A stretch of 64,000 bases of DNA from Pseudocolwellia sp. AS88 (GCF_030551755.1 NZ_JAUPEC010000015.1:47453-111452), one strand, 5' to 3'. Shown: positions 9,438-18,451, numbered from the stretch's first letter. The notes: generated by a model from the letters alone, not told the origin. Translations and numbers: made by a program.

Positions 9438-12400
9438 TCCTATCTCATGGATGATCGACCATAAAATAGCCCCTCATTTATTGATGCTAGCCTTGATTTG
9501 CGGTGGTTTGGTTATGTCTTTTATTATCCGCAAAGAATATATGCCGGAAACCACACGCGATACAATTTCTGTACGTGTAATTTATCCTGGCGCAGCGCCT
9601 AGTGAAATGGAGTTAGCTATTGCTGTTCCTATTGAAGCTGCCTTAGATAGTTTAGACAGTGTAAGTCGAGTTGATACACGTATAGGTACTGGTTGGATGC
9701 GAGTTACCGCAGAGTTGGAAGCTGGAGCAAATCCGCAAAAGGTATATCAAGACTCGCAGCAGGCTGTTAATAGAATATCGTCTTTCCCTTCGGGAATGGA
9801 GCAGCCTTATGTTGTATTAGATACTAGTGTTGCCGATGTCATGGAGATTATTGTTCATGCCGACTTAGATCGCTTTGCGTTAAAACGTTTAACTGAACAA
9901 GTACGAGATCGTATTTTACAATCTCCTTATATTTCACAAGTAAAATTACGGGGTATTCCTGAAGAAGAGATACATATTGAGGTTGCACAATCTGATCTAC
10001 AAGCCTACGACCTTACGCTCAATAATATTGCATCAATACTTAAAAATAATGTTGTTGAGCAATCAGCCGGTAAAATTAAAGCTGATAATGGCGATATTAT
10101 TGTGTCGGTTGATCAACGTGAGTTTTGGGCAGAAGATTTAGCCAATGTTCCTATTGTTACCGATGAGTCAGGTGATCAATTACGTTTAGGTGAAATAGCT
10201 AAAGTGACAGAGGGTTTTGCTGATACTCGTGACGTGGTTACCTATAATGGACAACTTTCTGCTCAGCTAAATATATACCGAATGGGAGAACAAACACCGT
10301 CTGAAATTGCTGATGCAATTCAAGAGATGTGGCCAGAATTATTAGATTTATTACCTCCTAATGCAGGTATATCTATTGTAGATGATGATGCAAAAAATTA
10401 TCAAAAACGTTTAAGTTTATTACTTAGCAATGCATTTATGGGGTTAGTGTTAGTACTTATAGTGATGAGTTTGTTTCTTCAGTTTAAACTAGCCTTTTGG
10501 GTAGTTGCTGGTATTCCAAGTTCATTTTTGGGAGCCATGTTGTTTTTACCATCATTCGACGTTTCAATTAACATGGTGTCTATGTTTGGCTTTATTGTAG
10601 CATTAGGTATTGTTGTTGATGATGCCATTATTGCAGGTGAAAATATTTATTCTCATGTGCAAGAAGGGATGTCGTTTCAAGAAGCTGCAATAAAAGGTGC
10701 TAACGAAGTCGCTAAACCTTTAACTTATGCCATTTTAACTAATATTGTAGCGTTTCTACCGTTATTACTTTTACCCGGCAGTATGAAGTTATTATTTGGT
10801 GCAATCCCTATTGTAGTTGTGCTTTGTTTTGCTGTTTCGTGGGTTGAAGCATTATTTATATTACCGTCTCATTTAGCGCATATTAATGATAAAAACCCTA
10901 ATAAAATAGAGCAATTATTTAATAAAGCACAGGCTGTATGCCAAGGTAAATTAAATCATTTTATAGAAAATATTTACCTTCCATTTCTTAGTAAATGTTT
11001 GCAGCAAGCCGTGTTAACGTTATCGATAGCTTGTTTAATTTTTTGTGTTGTTATTACTTACGCTTTTAGTGGGAAAATGGGGTTTAGTTTATATCCGAAA
11101 TTAGACGGTAGATGGGTTAAAGCAAGTTACGAAATATCTGAAACAACAACAGAGCAACAAGCACAGGAACTAAAAAACAAATTAGAAAACAGTGCTTATA
11201 CAATGATCGATGACAACAACATTGAAAATAATGTCGTTAGTGTACGTACTATTATTCGCGAAAACAGTGTTGAGGTTGCTTTATTATTGGTTGAGAGTGA
11301 AGAAAGAGAATATTCAACTGAACAAGTAAAAGAAATGTGGCGTTCACATGCAGAAAACTTACCTAATATAGGGAAATTAAGGTTTAGTGGGGCTCGGCGA
11401 GGTTCAAGCTCTAATGTTGATGCTTCTCTTACTATAGAGTTGCGCCATAGTGACAGTACAATACTTGCCTTAGCAGCAAAAGATGCCATTGAGTTTTTAT
11501 CCAATAGTGATGACGTAGTCGCAACCGTTAACTCGATGGAAGAGGGTAAACCTCAATGGAAGTTAACCTTAAATGAAAATGGCAGGGCTTTAGGGTTAGA
11601 TGCTGTAGATTTATCAACACAACTTCGATCGTCCTTGTATGGCTCTCGCGCACAAAGACAGCATCGTTTACGTAACCAAGTAACAACCTTAGTTAGACTG
11701 CCCGAGCATGAACGTGCCGATGTTAATAAAATAGAATCAATGTTAATTAGAACAAAAGGAGGCGGTTATGCTCCTTTAGGTAGTGTTGCCACAATTAACA
11801 AGGTTCTTGCACCAGCATTCATATTAAGACGAAAAGGCCAGAGAATAGAAAAACTAGGAGCAGAAATTCTGCCAGTGGAGAATATTCCTGCTGTTACTTT
11901 GATGGTTAAAGACTATTTAGTACCTGATTTAGAAGGGCGTTACCCAGGACTTAAAGTCGGTTTTGGGGGCGAACAAGAAGAAATTGCACAAAGTGTTTCT
12001 AGTTTACAATTTGGTACTGCATTTGCTTTGGTTGGTATATACATATTACTTGCTATCGCCTTCAGAAGTTATTCTCAGCCTATTATTATTATGGCTATTA
12101 TCCCTTTTGGTGCTGTTGGAGCCATTCTCGGGCATATGGTGCTAGGTTTTGGTTTAAGCGTGGTAAGTTTAATGGGAATGCTTGCATTAGCAGGTGTTGT
12201 TGTTAACGACAGTTTGATATTGGTTGAATACGCAAATAAGAAACTTGAACAAGGTGATAGTGCTTTAGAAGCTGTGAGTGAAGCATGTAGACGCAGAATT
12301 CGACCAATAATACTTACTACCATCACAACATTTTGTGGGCTTGCACCTATGGTATTCGAAACTTCACGACAAGCTCAGTTTGTTGTACCTATGGCAGTAT

Positions 12401-12525
12401 CGTTAGGTTTTGGTATTTTGTTTACTACTTTGGTTTGTTTACTGGTATTGCCATCTTTATATTTAGTTATAAATAACAGAAGGAATTTGCCCACAAACAA
12501 ATTACCTGTTTCAGAAAAATCCTAA
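9427..12525 (+). CDS. RND efflux permease (AcrB/HAE1-like)
   Basis: Inner-membrane proton-driven exporter of 1032 aa, the normal size for the family. A first transmembrane helix near residues 15-32 is followed by a porter domain (VIYPGAAPSEMELAIAVPIE). The TM2-6 block includes FGFIVALGIVVDDAIIAGEN, where the two Asp are the usual proton-relay residues. A second porter domain follows, then TM8-12 including LMGMLALAGVVVNDSLILVEY. The ATG overlaps the adaptor by 11 bases. RBS-like AGAAAGGAT precedes it. Closest in style to broad HAE-type transporters found in marine gammaproteobacteria; no heavy-metal signature was noticed. It completes the 6.8-12.5 kb pump operon. Confidence 0.94.
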   Translation: MKFSPISWMIDHKIAPHLLMLALICGGLVMSFIIRKEYMPETTRDTISVRVIYPGAAPSEMELAIAVPIEAALDSLDSVSRVDTRIGTGWMRVTAELEAGANPQKVYQDSQQAVNRISSFPSGMEQPYVVLDTSVADVMEIIVHADLDRFALKRLTEQVRDRILQSPYISQVKLRGIPEEEIHIEVAQSDLQAYDLTLNNIASILKNNVVEQSAGKIKADNGDIIVSVDQREFWAEDLANVPIVTDESGDQLRLGEIAKVTEGFADTRDVVTYNGQLSAQLNIYRMGEQTPSEIADAIQEMWPELLDLLPPNAGISIVDDDAKNYQKRLSLLLSNAFMGLVLVLIVMSLFLQFKLAFWVVAGIPSSFLGAMLFLPSFDVSINMVSMFGFIVALGIVVDDAIIAGENIYSHVQEGMSFQEAAIKGANEVAKPLTYAILTNIVAFLPLLLLPGSMKLLFGAIPIVVVLCFAVSWVEALFILPSHLAHINDKNPNKIEQLFNKAQAVCQGKLNHFIENIYLPFLSKCLQQAVLTLSIACLIFCVVITYAFSGKMGFSLYPKLDGRWVKASYEISETTTEQQAQELKNKLENSAYTMIDDNNIENNVVSVRTIIRENSVEVALLLVESEEREYSTEQVKEMWRSHAENLPNIGKLRFSGARRGSSSNVDASLTIELRHSDSTILALAAKDAIEFLSNSDDVVATVNSMEEGKPQWKLTLNENGRALGLDAVDLSTQLRSSLYGSRAQRQHRLRNQVTTLVRLPEHERADVNKIESMLIRTKGGGYAPLGSVATINKVLAPAFILRRKGQRIEKLGAEILPVENIPAVTLMVKDYLVPDLEGRYPGLKVGFGGEQEEIAQSVSSLQFGTAFALVGIYILLAIAFRSYSQPIIIMAIIPFGAVGAILGHMVLGFGLSVVSLMGMLALAGVVVNDSLILVEYANKKLEQGDSALEAVSEACRRRIRPIILTTITTFCGLAPMVFETSRQAQFVVPMAVSLGFGILFTTLVCLLVLPSLYLVINNRRNLPTNKLPVSEKS

Positions 12526-12526
12526 A

Positions 12527-12580
12527 TAACGCTTATTAATCGGTATGTTATTTAACATAAATTAGCGATAATAAGTGTTA
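12527..12580 (+). terminator. Imperfect hairpin after RND operon
   Basis: Arms 12527-12542 and 12566-12580 are complementary over about 15 pairs with one bulge and one G-T pair. The hairpin begins right after the permease stop codon and is followed by ATTTTG. A weak terminator is plausible. Confidence 0.4.
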
Positions 12581-12719
12581 ATTTTGTATACTTAATATTT
12601 GAATTATCAACATTAAGTACCATTATTTAGTGTTCTGATTTTATGGCAAAGTAAGATATATTCAGAAGATAAAAAGTTATCACCTGTTACTTAAAATTAA
12701 TATTCCCAATGACAATCCA

Positions 12720-14948
12720 TTGAAGCTGTATTTAAGGTTAATAAATTTGAATTTTTTAAAAACTTGTTATGTTGTATTTTTATTGGTGTCTATTCAAGCA
12801 AGTGCTGTTGAAGAGTATAGCTTTGAAAAAAGTAATCCAATATCCAATCAAACATGTGTTTCATGCCATCAACAGTCACAAAAAGAGTGGCAGAAATCAG
12901 ATCATGCCAAGGCAATGGCAATTCCAACTAAACAAACAGTTTTAGCCGATTTTAATAATGTTAATGTTAAACATTATGGACAAAGAGCTTACTTTTTTAT
13001 AAAAGATAATACCTATCAAGTCACTATTTCTTATGACGATAAAAGTGACACTTACCCGATAAAATATACCTTTGGACATTACCCACTTCAACAATATTTA
13101 GTAGAAGTTGAAAAAGGAAAGTTACAAGTTTTACCTTTTGCTTGGGATAGTCGAGACAAAAAGCAGGGGGGCCAACGCTGGTATCATAATTATAGTCATG
13201 AAGAAATTCGCCCTGAAGATCGACTCCACTGGCGCCAACCATTACAAAACTGGAATGGCATGTGTGCAGACTGCCACTCTGATAGACTAGTGAGAAATTA
13301 TGACGTAGACAATAATAGTTTTGCCAGCGAGTTCGACAACATCAATGTAGGTTGTTTATCTTGTCATGGAGATATGACAAATCACAATACAACAAAATTT
13401 CAATCTCAATCATCTTCACGTAATGTAAGTGCAGATGTAATTTCTGCTAAACACCCTACAGGACAGTGGTTACGTAATATTACCGATAAAACCGCTCATT
13501 GGCAGGGTGAAAAACGTGATAACAGTTTTATGGATAACTGTTTTGCATGTCATTCTTTACGTTCACCATTAACTGATAGTTTTAAAGCGAATACCGCATT
13601 TTTAGATCAATTTATTCCACAACTACCTTCTGCACCTAATTATCATACTGATGGGCAAATTAAAGAAGAAGTGTACGTTTATGGTTCATTCCTACAAAGT
13701 AAAATGTTTACAGCAGGAGTGAACTGTTTAGATTGCCATGATAAACATACAATGAAGGTGAAGGTTGAAGGAAATGGCCTGTGCTTACAATGTCATTCAA
13801 ACGATGAATACAATGTTAAAAAGCACCATCAACACGAAAGTAACTCAACAGGTGCTCAATGTGTTAACTGTCATATGCCTGAAACTACTTTTATGGGTGT
13901 AGATGATAGACGCGATCATAGTTTTAAAATCCCACAACCACATTTGTCGGATGAATTTAATACACCAAACGCATGTATAAAATGCCATGAAGATAAATCA
14001 AATAAGTGGGCAAGTGATACTCTGTTAAATTGGAAGGGTAAACACAATGCTATTTTACCGAGCAAGTTATTATTAATGAGATTGAATAATGGTGAAGCAA
14101 TAACATTAGCGCAGCACTTTAGTATCATTGCAGATGAACAAATTCCGGTTATTAATAGGGCCGCAGCTATACAGTTGTTAAATTTCACTACACCGTCAAT
14201 ACCGGCGGAAGATCTTGTACCTTACTTATCACATAAAGAAGCTTTAATTAGGTTAAGTGCAGCAAGTGCTATCACTCTTTCTACTCCTGAAGAGAGATTA
14301 AAATATTTAATTCCGTTATTAAAAGACAAATATAGATCAATAAGAGTTTCCACGGCACGTGGCTTAATTGGAATGAATATACCCAATGTAAATAAAACGG
14401 CTTTTGATAACGCTTTCAATGAATTAGTGAACGCTAATAACTTAAATAGCTGGCGCGGTGAAGGAAGGGGTAATCAAGCGCTACTTGCTATGAGTAGTAA
14501 TAATTTAAAAGCTGCCGAAAAATCTTTAGTAGAAGCTATTAAAATAGACCCATATTTTGAAGCTGCATATATTAATTTAGCTGATATTTATCGTACACAA
14601 CAAAGAACGTTTCAAGTAAATTCTGTACTTGCTAAAGGCATTAAAAACTTACCTAAGTCTGCTGCTTTACATTATTCGTATGGTTTGTATTTTGTTCGAC
14701 AGAAGAATATGGAAAAAGCAATTGGCTTATTTGATGAAGCGATGATGCTAATGCCAGATAACTCTCAGTATGCTTATACTTATGTATTAGCTTTAGACGG
14801 TATGGGGCAAAGCGAAAAAGCACTAAATACATTAAAAGCATTAATTGTAACGTATCAAGATACCGCTCAATTAAAAGAACTAGGGTTGTACTTGTCACAG
14901 AAATTAAGATTAAGATCTGAATACAATTGGTTTATGAAACTTAAATAA
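12720..14948 (+). CDS. Octaheme c-type cytochrome with HEAT/TPR C-terminus
   Basis: Periplasmic multiheme electron carrier. Eight CxxCH motifs are visible: CVSCH (about residue 46), CADCH (182), CLSCH (212), CFACH (275), CLDCH (337), CLQCH (355), CVNCH (381) and CIKCH (419). After about residue 440 the protein changes to helical repeats: a HEAT-like part (DLVPYLSHKEALIRLSAA) and then TPRs (EAAYINLADIYRTQQR, ALHYSYGLYFVRQKNMEKA). The best start is TTG at 12720, which gives a good signal peptide (NFLKTCYVVFLLVSIQASA); no upstream ATG fits, and no clear RBS is seen. It resembles the cytochrome c554/NrfA-related doubled-CXXCH group with TPR tails. Redox partner unknown. It stands alone between the efflux operon and the accessory region. 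Confidence 0.9.
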   Translation: MKLYLRLINLNFLKTCYVVFLLVSIQASAVEEYSFEKSNPISNQTCVSCHQQSQKEWQKSDHAKAMAIPTKQTVLADFNNVNVKHYGQRAYFFIKDNTYQVTISYDDKSDTYPIKYTFGHYPLQQYLVEVEKGKLQVLPFAWDSRDKKQGGQRWYHNYSHEEIRPEDRLHWRQPLQNWNGMCADCHSDRLVRNYDVDNNSFASEFDNINVGCLSCHGDMTNHNTTKFQSQSSSRNVSADVISAKHPTGQWLRNITDKTAHWQGEKRDNSFMDNCFACHSLRSPLTDSFKANTAFLDQFIPQLPSAPNYHTDGQIKEEVYVYGSFLQSKMFTAGVNCLDCHDKHTMKVKVEGNGLCLQCHSNDEYNVKKHHQHESNSTGAQCVNCHMPETTFMGVDDRRDHSFKIPQPHLSDEFNTPNACIKCHEDKSNKWASDTLLNWKGKHNAILPSKLLLMRLNNGEAITLAQHFSIIADEQIPVINRAAAIQLLNFTTPSIPAEDLVPYLSHKEALIRLSAASAITLSTPEERLKYLIPLLKDKYRSIRVSTARGLIGMNIPNVNKTAFDNAFNELVNANNLNSWRGEGRGNQALLAMSSNNLKAAEKSLVEAIKIDPYFEAAYINLADIYRTQQRTFQVNSVLAKGIKNLPKSAALHYSYGLYFVRQKNMEKAIGLFDEAMMLMPDNSQYAYTYVLALDGMGQSEKALNTLKALIVTYQDTAQLKELGLYLSQKLRLRSEYNWFMKLK

Positions 14949-15244
14949 AAACGTGAGGATGGATGAGGTACTATTTACTATAAGGAATATTAGGTGACCT
15001 GAAGGTTTCTTTTTAGACAAACTTTAATAAATCGCCAAACTAAACAAATAAAGGGGTGGACGCAACACCCCAACAACAAAATTTAGATGCTCCCTCCAAA
15101 CAAAGGTTGAGGTTGTTAAAGTTATCTAACAACTATTTTAGAGCCCTACATTACTGTGAATGATATTAAAGCGATTGAGCGCTTGCGTATGCAAAAGCTT
15201 AGGTCAAGTAAGGCACATGTAGTCCAGTTTAGTACATGTGCCAC
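14949..15244. other. Intergenic region with three hairpins
   Basis: About 300 bases without a gene. Hairpins: GGGGTG/CACCCC (15053-15058 with 15066-15071), GTTGTTA/TAACAAC (15112-15118 with 15127-15133), and a perfect 10-bp stem (15212-15221 with 15233-15242) directly beside the stop codon of the HigA-like gene. The first, read on the minus strand, is followed by TTTATTT and could end transcription coming from 15553. It marks the junction between chromosomal backbone and accessory DNA. Confidence 0.5.
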
Positions 15245-15553
15245 TTAAGCCATTTTTAAATCGTATAGAGGCTCGCAATCTACGTCCAAATCACTATTAA
15301 TAAATAAGTCATAGGTTGTCTGTAGGTTCATCCAAAAGACAGCACTAATACCTGTTGCTTTTTCTAACTTCATCGCTAAAGGTGCTTTTACACTCACTTT
15401 CCCCATAGAAAAATCAATCAGATGAGAACGGTTAATATGCATCTTTTTAGCTGCCTCAGTGACAGACAATTTATGTGCTAATAAAATACAAGTTTTAAAA
15501 ATAATGCCAGGGTGCTTAGCTGGCAATTTGATACTTCTTGTAAGTTTAATCAT
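15245..15553 (-). CDS. Orphan HigA-like antitoxin (XRE HTH), copy 1
   Basis: Small DNA-binding protein of 102 aa. LSVTEAAKKMHINRSHL is the helix-turn-helix, and the pattern ATGISAVFWMNLQTTYDL is the typical C-terminal half of HigA-type antidotes (family knowledge). In higBA modules the RelE-like toxin lies just upstream of higA. Here upstream is the 63-base repeat and a umuC remnant, with no toxin, so this is a solitary antitoxin. It differs from copy 2 (20192-20500) at 11 of 102 residues. Two of the changes lie within or just after the recognition region (I46N, D47N), so DNA specificity may have diverged. An RBS-like AGGAGTGA precedes the ATG. Confidence 0.85.
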   Translation of the reverse strand: MIKLTRSIKLPAKHPGIIFKTCILLAHKLSVTEAAKKMHINRSHLIDFSMGKVSVKAPLAMKLEKATGISAVFWMNLQTTYDLFINSDLDVDCEPLYDLKMA

Positions 15554-15583
15554 TCACTCCTAGTCATATTCATTCAAGTGTCT

Positions 15584-15612
15584 GACTCTAAAATAGTTTG
15601 AGAATATATAAT
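15584..15612 (+). promoter_or_regulatory. Putative sigma-70 promoter inside repeat
   Basis: CTGACT (15583-15588) and a perfect TATAAT (15607-15612) are separated by 18 bases and point toward the umuC remnant. The same arrangement is kept in the second repeat copy (about 21552-21581), where it faces the 3' end of the recombinase gene. Prediction by consensus only. Confidence 0.35.
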
Positions 15613-15617
15613 AAAGT

Positions 15618-15845
15618 TTGATAATTTATAAAATGGTGGATAGTCGTTTTGCCCAGTCCGATATCTTCGCGCCTAAACATGACGCGAAAACAACAGAGTT
15701 TTACTACCGTATTAATAATAAGTTTGGCAAAGGTGCTTTACGTCTTGCGAGTGAGTCACATGATGAGAAATGGGCGATGAGAAGACAGTTCTTATCGAAA
15801 AGATATACGACACGATGGTCTGATATTCCCATCATCAAATGTTAA
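15618..15845 (+). pseudogene. umuC-like Y-family DNA polymerase, C-terminal remnant
   Basis: Seventy-five codons matching only the C-terminal tail of UmuC-type DNA polymerase V catalytic subunits: SRFAQSDIFAP, a region like NNKFGKGALRLASES, and the closing WAMRRQFLSKRYTTRWSDIP (family pattern R-x-x-L-S-x-x-Y-T-T-x-W-x-x-[IL]-P). A full protein has about 420 aa, so the whole polymerase domain is missing and the fragment cannot be active. Similarity seems to begin near the ATG at 15633, exactly where the 63-base repeat ends at 15622. The gene was therefore cut at the repeat boundary, and the rest is not in the window. The original element may have inserted in or recombined at umuC. Confidence 0.7.
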
Positions 15846-15946
15846 AAAAGAACACATAGATAGAAGTAACTCATTAAAAAAGATGGCTTACATAATCATC
15901 GTTCAGTTTTACGAACTAATGAATACTTTACGCTAAAAGGAATATC

Positions 15947-16969
15947 ATGAAATCAAATATACTAGAATGTATCAAAACAGCATGCCAGTGGACTATAGCT
16001 CAGGCATACAAGAAAACGACTCACTATGATAAAGATACGCTAGACCGTATTTTCTTAACAGCCCCTAGGATGTATAAGCCTTCAGTTGAAGATAGATTAT
16101 TACTGAAATGGCAGAATGTATTTACAATTGAAAAGTTCGATTATTTTCCTATCGATCTGGAAGATGCAATACTTGCCACTGTAGTCCGTGAAGAATCTGA
16201 AGTTAGAGGGTTTAATTTTGGACGCATACAAAGCATGACTGATTCAAAAGGCTTCGGCATAGGTCACACAGCAAAAGTGAATGGTTCATGGTTTAAGAAC
16301 GCCTGTGATTGGGGAAGAGCTATGTACCCTTTTGATACATTATCAGGATTAGATGAAGATGATTTTAAAGCAAATATACACTACACAGAAAATACAGAAG
16401 GCTTTCTTTTAAGAAAAGAAATGAATGTTCATCATCTGGCATGGTTAGATAGATATGTTGGCCAGCAAAGGGGTGGCTCTCATCATGCGGCCATGTTAAT
16501 ACATCAAATAAATAATCAGAACAGGGAATACACGCGAGATATTACGTTAACGTCATTTTCATTAAATACGAATCCATTACAAGCTTTATCAGAGCACTAT
16601 TATATGTTTGTCACTTCAGAAGAGGGGTATTGTTCTGTATATAGCAATAGTGAAAGCCAGGTGCGACATATCTTTAGAGAATATGTTTGTGAAAAAATAT
16701 ATACGATTTTAGAAGTTGATTGCTGCAAGAAGCCTGTTGAGTTCATATTCATTAAAAAGACTGACTTGAAGATCAATAGAAAAGTTTTTGATATTTGGTA
16801 TAAAAAACAAATTAAGCGTGGCGTGATCATCGATCTGTTAAGTTTGCTAAGTGATGCATACACTTACTGTAATGAACCGTATCTTCATGAGTGTAAATCA
16901 ATCACGTTAGGTGATTATTTTCGAACAAATGATTTACTCGTAAAAGAACAAATGAGCACTTCAAAATAG
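15947..16969 (+). CDS. Hypothetical protein, 340 aa, accessory region
   Basis: I do not recognise this family with certainty. The gene has a good RBS (AAAAGGA, 7 bases before ATG) and reads as a soluble protein with no signal peptide or membrane segment. Visible features: VREESEVRGFNFGRIQSMTD, a Gly-rich FGIGHTAKVNGSWF, and a conserved-looking WLDRYVGQQRGGSHHAA, which could be a catalytic or metal site. The C-terminal third is Cys-rich (VDCCKKPV, YCNEPYLHECK). Base composition is like the neighbours. A protein of unknown function carried in mobile DNA; a defence or regulatory role is possible but unsupported. Confidence 0.7.
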   Translation: MKSNILECIKTACQWTIAQAYKKTTHYDKDTLDRIFLTAPRMYKPSVEDRLLLKWQNVFTIEKFDYFPIDLEDAILATVVREESEVRGFNFGRIQSMTDSKGFGIGHTAKVNGSWFKNACDWGRAMYPFDTLSGLDEDDFKANIHYTENTEGFLLRKEMNVHHLAWLDRYVGQQRGGSHHAAMLIHQINNQNREYTRDITLTSFSLNTNPLQALSEHYYMFVTSEEGYCSVYSNSESQVRHIFREYVCEKIYTILEVDCCKKPVEFIFIKKTDLKINRKVFDIWYKKQIKRGVIIDLLSLLSDAYTYCNEPYLHECKSITLGDYFRTNDLLVKEQMSTSK

Positions 16970-17007
16970 ATAGCAGTAGATTAATAAGCTCATATTGAGA
17001 TAAAGCA

Positions 17008-17280
17008 ATGATACTGTTCTTTGTAGTATCATTGCCGCATATTCTGTCTTTATTATCTTTCGAATACACAACCGGCATGCATAAAAGGTTGATTTTATTG
17101 TGGGACCTATCTGTACCGATGGTATTAGCTTTATCTCCAATTATCGCTTTAATAATTATGGGTGGAGATAATAAAAAAGGTCTTGGTAGGAATAGTCAAT
17201 GGACTGATTTCTCTTCACTTAACTATCTTAGTCAAATAAAAACAGGGAGAAGTTACACACCCCCAAAGAGAGAAAAATAA
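17008..17280 (+). CDS. Small membrane protein, unknown
   Basis: Ninety codons predicted to span the membrane twice: an N-terminal hydrophobic stretch (MILFFVVSLPHILSLLSF) and VPMVLALSPIIALIIMGG, followed by a polar tail rich in Ser, Lys and Pro. The start has only a weak RBS (GAGATAAAG). It follows the 340-aa gene by 38 bases and could be cotranscribed. No family recognised; it may be a genuine small protein or a chance reading frame. Confidence 0.45.
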   Translation: MILFFVVSLPHILSLLSFEYTTGMHKRLILLWDLSVPMVLALSPIIALIIMGGDNKKGLGRNSQWTDFSSLNYLSQIKTGRSYTPPKREK

Positions 17281-17320
17281 GACTAATATCAAAAGAACAG
17301 CTGGAACGTGTTAGGAATTA

Positions 17321-17530
17321 ATGAATGCAAATGCACTTAATTCAGTTGTTGAGGATTATGGACATATAATTGAAAGCCTATATTTACCGAATATTGATGA
17401 TCGGTATGTTTTAAGCTGCAGCAATTCAATTAAATGCTGCAACCATTTTGTTACATTTAACCTGAAGAATTTCCCAAACGAATATTTAGATAAATATCAT
17501 AAAACTACCGTATTTGTTAATGTTTTTTAA
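17321..17530 (+). pseudogene. PIN-domain toxin remnant
   Basis: Sixty-nine codons that match the middle of a PIN-domain ribonuclease family. IIESLYLPNIDDRYVLSC corresponds to the usual (L-x-L-P-D-x-x-D-R-H-V-L-A), and FVTFNLKNFPNEYLDKY to the typical (I-V-T-x-N-x-x-D-F-P). The N-terminal part with the first acidic residues, about 90-110 aa, is missing, as is the C-terminal part. The Asp-x-Asp positions are altered to Asn. A functional toxin is unlikely; it is the decayed half of a toxin-antitoxin module. No antitoxin gene of this type adjoins it. Confidence 0.6.
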
Positions 17531-17777
17531 ATATAAGCATTTTAGTTTGAGTAATTCCACTTTCAACATTTATATAGGAGTGATAATCCCACCCTTCCTT
17601 TAATTGGGTTTTTATAACTCCTTCTAATTTTAAAGCACTATCTTTTGGTGATTGCTGAAGCTTTATATATACTACTTTTACATCTTTAGTCTTTATTTCA
17701 CTGGAATTAGCTATTTTAGTGTTAATAAAAGAACATACTACAATCAAACCTACCAACATTATTTTTTTACTTATCAT
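17517..17777 (-). CDS. Small secreted protein, DUF4177-like
   Basis: About 86 aa from ATG 17777, preceded by GAGGTAAGTAGG as RBS; an ATG at 17819 would add 14 residues ahead of the signal peptide and is less likely. MISKKIMLVGLIVVCSFINTKIANSSE is a classic signal peptide. The mature part (VKVVYIKLQ, a GWDYHSYI turn, ending in KMLIFKKH) follows the strand-helix-strand layout of DUF4177 proteins (K-V-V..., E-G-W-x-x-x-S..., L-I-F-K-+). Function unknown. It overlaps the 3' end of the PIN remnant by 14 bases on the other strand. Confidence 0.6.
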   Translation of the reverse strand: MISKKIMLVGLIVVCSFINTKIANSSEIKTKDVKVVYIKLQQSPKDSALKLEGVIKTQLKEGWDYHSYINVESGITQTKMLIFKKH

Positions 17778-17819
17778 CCTACTTACCTCATATATCCATA
17801 ATTTAAATAATACTGCCAA

Positions 17820-18127
17820 TCTAGAACTTAACTGAAACCTTTCACTTCAGCCATCATAGAGCAATCTTTAGTAAATATCATTGTTGTGCTGATACAGATT
17901 TTATACTCTACATATTATCTTTACATTAATTATAGGTGCCTTGAACAAATAAAGGTATTTATCTGTTTATCGCAATCACCCTTAAAAAGCTGTTTGAACT
18001 CATTTTACTCACTTAACCCACCATGTAGAGTGCTATTGACTCATTGTTATCCACTATATACAATCAACTCTAAAAGGTTTATTATAGTTATCAAACCTAT
18101 CCAATCAACTGTTTAAAGGTGGTTATT
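17820..18127. promoter_or_regulatory. Intergenic region with possible hipBA operator
   Basis: About 300 bases upstream of hipBA. Close to the start, AGGTTT (18075-18080) and AAACCT (18093-18098) form an inverted repeat with a 12-base spacer, and CAATCAACT is repeated directly at 18061-18069 and 18102-18110. Either could be the binding site of the HTH partner, since HipB-type antitoxins repress their own promoter (family knowledge). I regard the 76-codon open frame in this stretch as non-coding. Confidence 0.35.
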
Positions 18128-18451
18128 GTGAATAATGTTACAGCGCAAAGCTTATCTGCTATGTTAGGTGCTCGCTTGAGGACTGCTAGGTTAAATAAAA
18201 ACTTTACCATGGATGATTTAGCACTTAACTGTGGCCTATCCTATAACGCGATCAAAAGTGTTGAGCTTGGGACTGCAAAGCTGTCCACTGTCATGTCAGT
18301 CTTAATAGCGCTCGACCTTGTGGAGCAATTGGACCTATTTATACCACCGCAGGAAACCTCCCCCATACAATTAGCTAAACTCCAAGGTAGTACTCGCCAA
18401 AGAGCCACGAAGTCATCAAAAAAGGTTACTAAGGAAAAACACTCATGGTAG
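18128..18451 (+). CDS. hipB: HipB-like XRE-family antitoxin
   Basis: DNA-binding partner of the HipA kinase. The HTH lies at about residues 12-60: LGARLRTARLNKNFTMDDLA with recognition part GLSYNAIKSVELG. The C-terminal tail is basic and Ser/Lys-rich, as in HipB proteins that bind HipA. GTG at 18128 is preferred because AAAGGTGG lies 6 bases upstream; a GTG at 18119 is possible. The last bases overlap hipA by 7, so translation is coupled. It should neutralise the kinase and repress the operon. Symbol by family and context. Confidence 0.85.
   Translation: MNNVTAQSLSAMLGARLRTARLNKNFTMDDLALNCGLSYNAIKSVELGTAKLSTVMSVLIALDLVEQLDLFIPPQETSPIQLAKLQGSTRQRATKSSKKVTKEKHSW

Larger units (their letters stand above)
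15211..15622. repeat. Long direct repeat, copy 1 (uninterrupted)
   Basis: This roughly 410-base segment (hairpin, HigA-like gene and a 63-base AT-rich stretch) occurs again at 20158-20511 plus 21529-21591. Alignment with the second copy needs no gaps (constant offset 4947) up to base 15564. The second copy is then split by a 1,017-base insertion. The 63-base part (15560-15622) differs from 21529-21591 at two positions only. Both copies have the same orientation, so recombination between them would delete about 5 kb. Confidence 0.85.

Noticed and set aside
17886..18116. Open frame of 76 codons upstream of hipBA
   Set aside because: Composition is poor (many Cys, Tyr and Ile), there is no RBS, and it covers the hip promoter region. 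Treated as non-coding.
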